A DNA stretch of 50,370 bases from Planctomycetaceae bacterium. Its GTDB lineage: Bacteria > Planctomycetota > Planctomycetia > Pirellulales > Pirellulaceae. The stretch's first letter is position 1. Each line of letters begins with the position of its first letter. Location: the NCBI GenBank assembly GCA_002717145.1, contig PBCP01000082.1, forward strand, positions 1-50,370, read 5' to 3'. The notes under the pieces were generated by a model. The model made no database searches. It worked only from the letters and a program-made list of their open reading frames with translations, and had not been told where the DNA came from. Shown in pieces: positions 44,899 through 50,370 of this stretch. Made by a program: the position numbers and the translations under genes.

Positions 44899-47800
44899 CT
44901 AATTGGATAATGCAGGATCTGAGTTTGGAGAATAGTTGGGGTTTACCAATGGTAATTGGGCGTCGATTTCCTCTAGATACTGTCTTAACTTGCCATACAA
45001 CTGTCGGGTGATTTCCGGATATTCGCCAGACAAATCTCTTTTCTCAGCTAGATCACGACTAAGGTCAAACAATTGCATTTCCTTCGATTCCCAGAAGTAA
45101 TGCAACTTATAGTTCCCTGCAATCACCGTCGAATCGGGCTTACTCTTCTTCTCGTGTTGATAGTGTGGCCAATGAAAAAAGAGTTCTTTTCGTTGTCGCT
45201 GTACTGTCGCGTTTCGCTCGCTTAAGAGTACTGGTAATAGACTTCCACCTTCGACTCGCTCATCCAATTCCTCAATTCCCATGATCTCACAAATCGTCGG
45301 TAGGATATCCCAACCGATTGCAGGGACTCTGGAAACAGAACCCGGTTGAATTCCGGGGCCTGACATCATCATAGGAACCCGAACCCCTGCTTCCCACAAT
45401 GTCGCCTTGCTGCCTCGCAACGGCCCATTAATATTGCCGGGATCCTCTGTCGGATAGGTACCGTTATCCGCGGTGAATATAATGTACGTATTATCAGTGA
45501 TCTCAAGTCGTTTCACGGCGTCTAACAGATAGCCGATCGAACGATCAAGGTCTTCAATCATCGATCCGTATTGAACGCTTGTGTGACGCTCGCCCGGTTT
45601 TCGGCTCTTCACACCTTCTAACGTATCAGGAGTTGCCTGATAGCCCAGGTGAGTCGCGTAATGAGAAACCTGCAAATAAAACGGATTACCTTTTTCTACC
45701 TCTCGCTCCATAAAACGAATCGAAGACCTAGTCATACTAAATGCGCGTTTTGGATCATCGGGCAGATTCGATGGTACAGTCCCCTCTCGATTTCCTGTCG
45801 GACCATCACTTACATCAAACCCATGAGCCTCCGGGCCACCGCCATTTAGATGCCACTTACCAAAGTGTGCAGCACGATAAATTGGATTGCGTTGTTTCAG
45901 CATTTCCGGAATCGTCAAAAGATCAGCATCTAAGTCATCAACGTGTTTCGGTGGAATCAACCTGTTCCCTATATAGAGACGCCCTCCGTGACGATCCACA
46001 ATATCACTCATATGCATCGCCGCAGGGCTAACACCCGTCAGCAAGGCTGCTCTGGAAGGCGAACAGTTCGGGTGTGCTGAATAGGCCTGAGTGAATCGCA
46101 TGCCGGCATTGGCAATACGTTCCATATTCGGGGTCTGAAAAAAGTCACTGGCAGACTGTTTGACTTTCGGGTCGTACTGAATCGAAGTTGTTCCCCACCC
46201 CTGATCATCGGTAAGAATCACTATAAAGTTGGGTGCCTCCTCTTCCTTGGATATCTCTTCCTGCTCACGGGAAGTTGGTTTATTTTTTAGTCCCTGTACC
46301 TTTACGCCGGTCACTTCGCCTGCGTACTTAAAGCTGTCGTTATAAGCGCCCACATTACTTTGCGAATCGTCTTTTATACTCAATCCATCCTGTGGCTGCG
46401 TCGGGATTAAGCTGCCACAGTTACCCATAGCAAGTATTCTTCCATTGACCGACAAACTAAGATCGCCGCCATCAGCAAGCAATGCTTCGACTACATAAGG
46501 TCCTTTACCTTTCAATGGGGGTGTGGTTATTTCTGTGAGTTTGGCATTAATACGTACATTGAAGGTTAGCTTGCTATCACGCAAATGAAGACTTACCCCC
46601 TGCTGACTCCCTCCCTGAGCAACTAACACACCACTATATTCAAGTGAGGAAAAGGTGCAGTTCATTTTGACAGGCTGTCTTGCAATTTGGGCTTCACGTT
46701 TCCTATCAGCTCCGGATTCGGTGGAATTGGGCATTTGTGCAAGCCAATCCTCCCAGCGGTATTTCAAGTCCTCGAATCTTTGTGGCTCTTGCTCAATCAG
46801 ATTGGTGGTTTCTGCCGGATCTTTGCTCAGGTTGTAGAGTTCCCAGGGCTGACCTGCAAGAGCCGATATTTTCCACTGTCGGTGCCGGGCTGCTCTACCG
46901 CCGTTGTGTTCAAAGAATAATAATCGATCGTTGTTAAGCGACTCGCCAGCCAATGCTTGGACCAAGCTCTCACCGTCCATTGTGAAATCAGCGTCCGCTT
47001 GAGCTCCGGCAAGTTCCAGACAAGTTGGAGCGATATCCATCACATGTCCCAAATCTTTCACTATACTGCCTGCCCGAGCGGTAATTCCAGCTGGCCAATG
47101 TACGATAAACGGAGTGCGACAGCCGCCCTCATAACTTTCTTTTTTCCAGTATTTTAGAGGACTGTTTGCTGCATTTGCCCAAGCCGGACCAAGTCCTGTA
47201 TAGCTTTCATCCGAGCCAAGTTTATGACGGTTCTCTGGTAGCTTTAGTTCTTTTTCACGATGAGCAATACGACCATCACGGGTTTCGCCATTTCGATCGT
47301 AGCCGGCGTAACCTGGGATTTCCGGCGAAGCTCCGTTATCAGAAAGAAAGAAGATAACGGTGTTCTCATATTCTCCGGTCTCTTTCAGAGCACTCAGGAT
47401 CCGGCCAATACCTTGATCAACACTATCCACCATCGCCGCATGTACTTCAAACTTATCGGCTTGATACTGGCGTTCGGAATCGGAAAGAGACTTCCAGCTG
47501 GTACCCCGATCCTGAACCGGATCGACTGGAATATGTCCCGGGAAGAGTTTGAGTTTTCGCTGTCGTTCAAAACGGTCTTTCTTCAGCTGATCCCAACCGG
47601 CATCATACTTCCCGTCATACTTTTCGATGACGTCAGGTTTTGCGTGCAACGGCCAGTGAGGGGCAGTATACGCAACATATAAGAAGAAAGGCTTACGATC
47701 TGACTTTTCAAAATCCTGAATGTATTGGACTGAATAGTCGGTAATGGCATCGGTCAAATAGTAATCATCGGGTACCGCATCAACTGGCTTGTCGTTAAGC

Positions 47801-48372
47801 ACCAATGAAAACGGATCGAAAAAGTCTACGACACCCCAGATCACTCCGTAGTACTGATCGAATCCACGCTTAAGCGGATAGGAATTTGGATCGGCAAACG
47901 GGATACCCAAATCAACCTGATGATTCATCCAACCGATTCTGTCCTGGTCGGCCGAAGTTAATGCCAACTCAGACAGATGCCATTTCCCGGTCATCGCGGT
48001 TTGATAGCCGGTCTTTTTTAATAGTCCGGCAATGGTTGGAGCAGACAAATCCATCGTTCGTCCATTGCGCCCCAGTCCAACTCGATGTGGATAACTGCCT
48101 GTTAGAAGACTGGCCCGAGTTGGGCAACAGCGGGCACAATTGTAAAACTGATTGAAGCGGATACCGTTATTCGAAAGATGATTGAGGTTCGGGGTCTCAA
48201 TTTCTCCACCAAAACATTGAGGATCGGAGTACCCCATATCGTCAACAAGGATGACGAGAAAATTGGGACGGTCTGCGGCCGCTGCATCGTTTGCCATGGT
48301 GTAGTTTCCACCACCAAGGAAAGATGAATATCCCAAAAGACTCAGAGTGTAAATAACTTGATAGAATTTCAT
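44899..48372 (-). CDS. Exported protein with two complete sulfatase domains in tandem
   Basis: A 1157-residue protein. The ATG at 48372 starts a plausible signal peptide (MKFYQVIYTLSLLGYSSFLG); a GTG at 48432 would add 20 residues. The first sulfatase (about 34-560) has VDDMGYSD, a formylglycine motif CCPTR with C82 as the target, GKWHLSELAL, and FFLSDNGASPE. A beta-sandwich-like segment follows (about 575-670), then an acidic linker (SREQEEISKEEE). The second sulfatase (about 690-1157) has LTDDQGWG, CSPSR with C770, FGKWHLNGGG, and FTADNGTYPT. Both halves keep their metal and catalytic residues. The two halves differ clearly in sequence, so they may cut different sulfate positions of one polymer. 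It lies 56 bp after the next sulfatase gene. Confidence 0.9.
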   Translation of the reverse strand: MKFYQVIYTLSLLGYSSFLGGGNYTMANDAAAADRPNFLVILVDDMGYSDPQCFGGEIETPNLNHLSNNGIRFNQFYNCARCCPTRASLLTGSYPHRVGLGRNGRTMDLSAPTIAGLLKKTGYQTAMTGKWHLSELALTSADQDRIGWMNHQVDLGIPFADPNSYPLKRGFDQYYGVIWGVVDFFDPFSLVLNDKPVDAVPDDYYLTDAITDYSVQYIQDFEKSDRKPFFLYVAYTAPHWPLHAKPDVIEKYDGKYDAGWDQLKKDRFERQRKLKLFPGHIPVDPVQDRGTSWKSLSDSERQYQADKFEVHAAMVDSVDQGIGRILSALKETGEYENTVIFFLSDNGASPEIPGYAGYDRNGETRDGRIAHREKELKLPENRHKLGSDESYTGLGPAWANAANSPLKYWKKESYEGGCRTPFIVHWPAGITARAGSIVKDLGHVMDIAPTCLELAGAQADADFTMDGESLVQALAGESLNNDRLLFFEHNGGRAARHRQWKISALAGQPWELYNLSKDPAETTNLIEQEPQRFEDLKYRWEDWLAQMPNSTESGADRKREAQIARQPVKMNCTFSSLEYSGVLVAQGGSQQGVSLHLRDSKLTFNVRINAKLTEITTPPLKGKGPYVVEALLADGGDLSLSVNGRILAMGNCGSLIPTQPQDGLSIKDDSQSNVGAYNDSFKYAGEVTGVKVQGLKNKPTSREQEEISKEEEAPNFIVILTDDQGWGTTSIQYDPKVKQSASDFFQTPNMERIANAGMRFTQAYSAHPNCSPSRAALLTGVSPAAMHMSDIVDRHGGRLYIGNRLIPPKHVDDLDADLLTIPEMLKQRNPIYRAAHFGKWHLNGGGPEAHGFDVSDGPTGNREGTVPSNLPDDPKRAFSMTRSSIRFMEREVEKGNPFYLQVSHYATHLGYQATPDTLEGVKSRKPGERHTSVQYGSMIEDLDRSIGYLLDAVKRLEITDNTYIIFTADNGTYPTEDPGNINGPLRGSKATLWEAGVRVPMMMSGPGIQPGSVSRVPAIGWDILPTICEIMGIEELDERVEGGSLLPVLLSERNATVQRQRKELFFHWPHYQHEKKSKPDSTVIAGNYKLHYFWESKEMQLFDLSRDLAEKRDLSGEYPEITRQLYGKLRQYLEEIDAQLPLVNPNYSPNSDPALSN

Positions 48373-48428
48373 GAACTTAAATATAGCCTTCGCCTCAACG
48401 AGTCCCAATCGTGAAGTTCGGTTCCAGA

Positions 48429-50225
48429 TCACCGAAACTGTTTTCGAATCAGGAGGTTACCACTTGAATCGTATGCTTCAATATGTTGGATGGAGGAATC
48501 CCCTTTGGGCAATACGATCCGAAGGTGTACAACGCGAGTTGACGTTGCAACCTGCAATTTGACTTCCTGGAATTTGTTGGTCTTCGGCACATTAGTTGTC
48601 ACAATACTGGCATTATCAAAGTCACGCTCTCCATCGCGACGCCAGGCAACTTTTGCCTGCCCTCCGTTTTGGTTCTTCAGCATCATTCGTACTTCAAACG
48701 TTGAAGGTAATTTCAAACCGTTGAGCACAAGAAATGGTACTTTATTCTTGTCCTGCGGAGTGACACTCAACACTGGGCGATTGTGTTTTAGTGATGCGCT
48801 TCTTGCGATGATACCTTGAATCGGCGCGGTGGAAGGAGCTGTAAACTCTGGTAATTTAGGAGCGGGTTTACCTTCTAAATAAAAATCATAAAAGTCAGCC
48901 ACCGCTTTTCCGGCATCCTCTTTCTTCAAGCCTGCCGGAGAGAGTTCTGTCGCCCATGCCTCCAGCTCAGACGACAACCTGGTCGAAACTTGAGGGTGTT
49001 CGTTTATCAGGTTATTTTTCTCACCTGGGTCCTGCTCCAAATTAAAGAGATATTCACGCGGCCCCGACCGCAAATACTTCCATCCATCCGATTGTACAGC
49101 AGCCTGTGACATCCATCGCCAGTAAAGCGTATTATGCGGAACTCCGGCTCTCTGTCCGGATAGATAAGGAATCAGGTTTACTCCATCAAAGGAATCATCA
49201 AGTTCGATACCAGCCAGACTGGCAGCTGTTGCTGCAACGTCCAATGAACTTACCGGAGCGCGATACTCAGAGTCGTCAATTGAACCTTCATGCCCCAGCA
49301 TTCCTTTCCAATAAACTACAAATGGAACCCGAATTCCCCCTTCCGTTAGCATTCCCTTCTCACCATTGAATGGATCGTTCAACGAACCGTCCCATCCCGG
49401 GCCGCCTCCCGGAGCATCAAGTTTGTGAATTTTAAGCGGAGCACCATTATCCCCAATAAAGAAGATCAGCGTGTTTTCTTCGATGCCGTGTTGTTCTAGT
49501 GCTTGGCGAATAGCTCCGACTCCATCATCAATGCACGAAAGCATCGCCAGGGCGAGACGCCGACGTTTAGGCATCTTTTCTGTGAATCGATCCAGATATT
49601 TTTTGGGGGCCGACAAAGGAACATGGGGAGCTCGATGCGCTAAGTACAGAAAAAACGGCTCGTCATGGTGGCGTTGGATAAATGCCAAAGCTGCTTCATT
49701 GTTTTGTTCCAGATGATATCGCCCGGGAAAGGTTGTTCCTGCCTTCACATCATTTCCATCCGTGTCGAAATTCGACCAGCGACCGTCCGTATAGAAGACA
49801 TCGTCAAATCCGTGAGTGACGATGTCACCCGGCGCGCCCAAATGCCATTTCCCAACCATGCCAGTGGCATAGCCTCTTTGCTTCAGTCGTTCGGCAATGG
49901 TGAGTTGTTCGTTGAAGCCGGTCAGATCTTCCCCGTTGCTTTCAACTCCAAATCTGTTTTGCGACCGGCCGGTAAGCAGGCCGGCTCGGGATGGCACACA
50001 CTGGGGAGCCGTAACATAGCCGGCACTGCAACGTCGACCATGGTTGGCAAGAAAATCGATGTTCGGTGTTTTTACATCATCGAACACGCCCTGAACAGAA
50101 AGATCTGCGTAACCATGATCGTCACTGAAAATAACAATGATATTAGGCTTTTCCACAGCACGGATATTGTTTGGCAGCATCAAAAATACGATGCAATAAA
50201 TCAGACAGCTAATAAAGCGCTTCAT
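48429..50225 (-). CDS. Secreted sulfatase with C-terminal beta-domain
   Basis: A 598-residue exported sulfatase. The signal peptide is MKRFISCLIYCIVFLMLPNNIRA. Metal ligands D35-D36 lie in IVIFSDDHGYADL. The formylglycine motif is CVPSR at C76-R80. GKWHLGAPGD and FFIGDNGAPLK follow, and FFLYLAHRAPHVPLS is the typical substrate-side stretch. Residues about 480-598 form an additional beta-rich domain (LVLNGLKLPSTFEVRMML through VHLRIVLPKG) of unknown function, possibly sugar binding. It is the first of three minus-strand sulfatases; its upstream side faces the tRNA-Asn gene. A small hairpin lies 28 bp upstream of its start. Confidence 0.92.
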   Translation of the reverse strand: MKRFISCLIYCIVFLMLPNNIRAVEKPNIIVIFSDDHGYADLSVQGVFDDVKTPNIDFLANHGRRCSAGYVTAPQCVPSRAGLLTGRSQNRFGVESNGEDLTGFNEQLTIAERLKQRGYATGMVGKWHLGAPGDIVTHGFDDVFYTDGRWSNFDTDGNDVKAGTTFPGRYHLEQNNEAALAFIQRHHDEPFFLYLAHRAPHVPLSAPKKYLDRFTEKMPKRRRLALAMLSCIDDGVGAIRQALEQHGIEENTLIFFIGDNGAPLKIHKLDAPGGGPGWDGSLNDPFNGEKGMLTEGGIRVPFVVYWKGMLGHEGSIDDSEYRAPVSSLDVAATAASLAGIELDDSFDGVNLIPYLSGQRAGVPHNTLYWRWMSQAAVQSDGWKYLRSGPREYLFNLEQDPGEKNNLINEHPQVSTRLSSELEAWATELSPAGLKKEDAGKAVADFYDFYLEGKPAPKLPEFTAPSTAPIQGIIARSASLKHNRPVLSVTPQDKNKVPFLVLNGLKLPSTFEVRMMLKNQNGGQAKVAWRRDGERDFDNASIVTTNVPKTNKFQEVKLQVATSTRVVHLRIVLPKGDSSIQHIEAYDSSGNLLIRKQFR

Positions 50226-50253
50226 TCTTACCTACATTCTGAAAAAACAGATA

Positions 50254-50272
50254 ATCCCCGATTGCAGGGGAT
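50254..50272 (-). terminator. Small hairpin in the leader of the last sulfatase gene
   Basis: ATCCCC and GGGGAT pair around a 7-base loop. On the minus strand it is followed six bases later by TTTTTT, so it has the look of a weak terminator or attenuator 28 bp before the sulfatase ATG. Function is uncertain. Confidence 0.3.
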
Positions 50273-50290
50273 GAAAACTTAAAATAAACT
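50262..50290 (+). promoter_or_regulatory. Weak candidate promoter for tRNA-Asn
   Basis: TTGCAG (50262-50267), a 17-base spacer and TAAACT (50285-50290) match three and four of six consensus positions. It would start transcription about 37 bases before the tRNA. It overlaps the hairpin at 50254-50272. Confidence 0.22.
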
Positions 50291-50333
50291 ACACACTTCT
50301 GAAAGAGAAATTTGTCTCTCTTCGGTATTATAT

Positions 50334-50370
50334 TCCCCTGTAGCTCAGTTGGTAGAGCAGGCGGCTGTTA
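50334..50370 (+). tRNA. tRNA-Asn (anticodon GTT), 3'-truncated by window edge
   Basis: The 5' acceptor strand TCCCCTG, then TA, a D-arm (GCTC-AGTTGGTA-GAGC), the 5' strand of the anticodon stem (GGCGG) and a loop beginning CTGTTA are visible. The anticodon GTT is at 50367-50369. The window ends one base later, so the 3' half is outside. Confidence 0.93.

Noticed and set aside
21590..50225. Sulfatase-maturing enzyme (FGE or radical-SAM type) among the sulfatases
   Set aside because: I looked for FGE-sulfatase and CxxxCxxC radical-SAM signatures in all frames listed and saw none; maturation must be encoded elsewhere.
49665..50282. 205-residue plus-strand frame opposite the last sulfatase
   Set aside because: It is antisense to a clear sulfatase with signal peptide and motifs; it has no family features.

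Overview
The window is about 50 kb of bacterial DNA with roughly even base composition. It almost certainly comes from a planctomycete (phylum Planctomycetota). The support is the set of lineage-typical families: paired PSD1/DUF1549/DUF1553 and DUF1501 genes, a DUF1592-group gene paired with DUF1552, many secreted sulfatases, Tat-dependent Gfo/Idh/MocA proteins, LRR lipoproteins and SH3-like secreted proteins. Genus cannot be assigned from the sequence alone.

Left part (1-19.3 kb), mostly housekeeping with small accessory units. It opens with the 3' part of a 2-oxoacid dehydrogenase E2 gene carrying a repetitive Pro/Ala linker and ending in a strong intrinsic terminator. Facing it is a minus-strand cluster: a 4Fe-4S ferredoxin subunit, a molybdopterin oxidoreductase with an 11-bp overlap, a TorD-type chaperone, and an SH3-like secreted protein. 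Then come a secreted hypothetical protein, leuS, map, a 1290-residue fusion (MFS transporter with a PDZ-like insert + PlsC acyltransferase + acyl-AMP ligase), a small membrane protein, an LRR lipoprotein and a Tat-secreted Gfo/Idh/MocA protein.

Middle part (19.4-28.1 kb), a tightly packed plus-strand run: RidA-like protein, trhO, a PhyH-like dioxygenase, two sulfatases, a secreted lectin-fold protein and a third sulfatase. Most junctions are a few bases or overlap. It collides tail to tail, with a 35-bp coding overlap, with a minus-strand operon (35.6-28.1 kb): PSD1 cytochrome-like protein, DUF1501 protein, sulfatase, sulfatase.

Right part (35.8-50.4 kb). An FG-GAP/HExxH protein and a DUF1592-group/DUF1552 pair run rightward. 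They converge on three minus-strand sulfatase genes, one of which has two sulfatase domains in one chain. The window ends inside a tRNA-Asn gene.

In all, eight sulfatase genes (nine catalytic domains) lie in about 29 kb, interleaved with two different planctomycete cytochrome-like/Tat-protein pairs. The likely theme is breakdown of sulfated polysaccharides outside the cytoplasm, with the PSD1/DUF1501 and DUF1592/DUF1552 proteins in an unknown supporting role. No glycoside hydrolase, polysaccharide lyase, sulfatase-maturing enzyme, integrase, insertion sequence or CRISPR array was recognised. There is no gene-free stretch longer than 300 bases once starts are adjusted.
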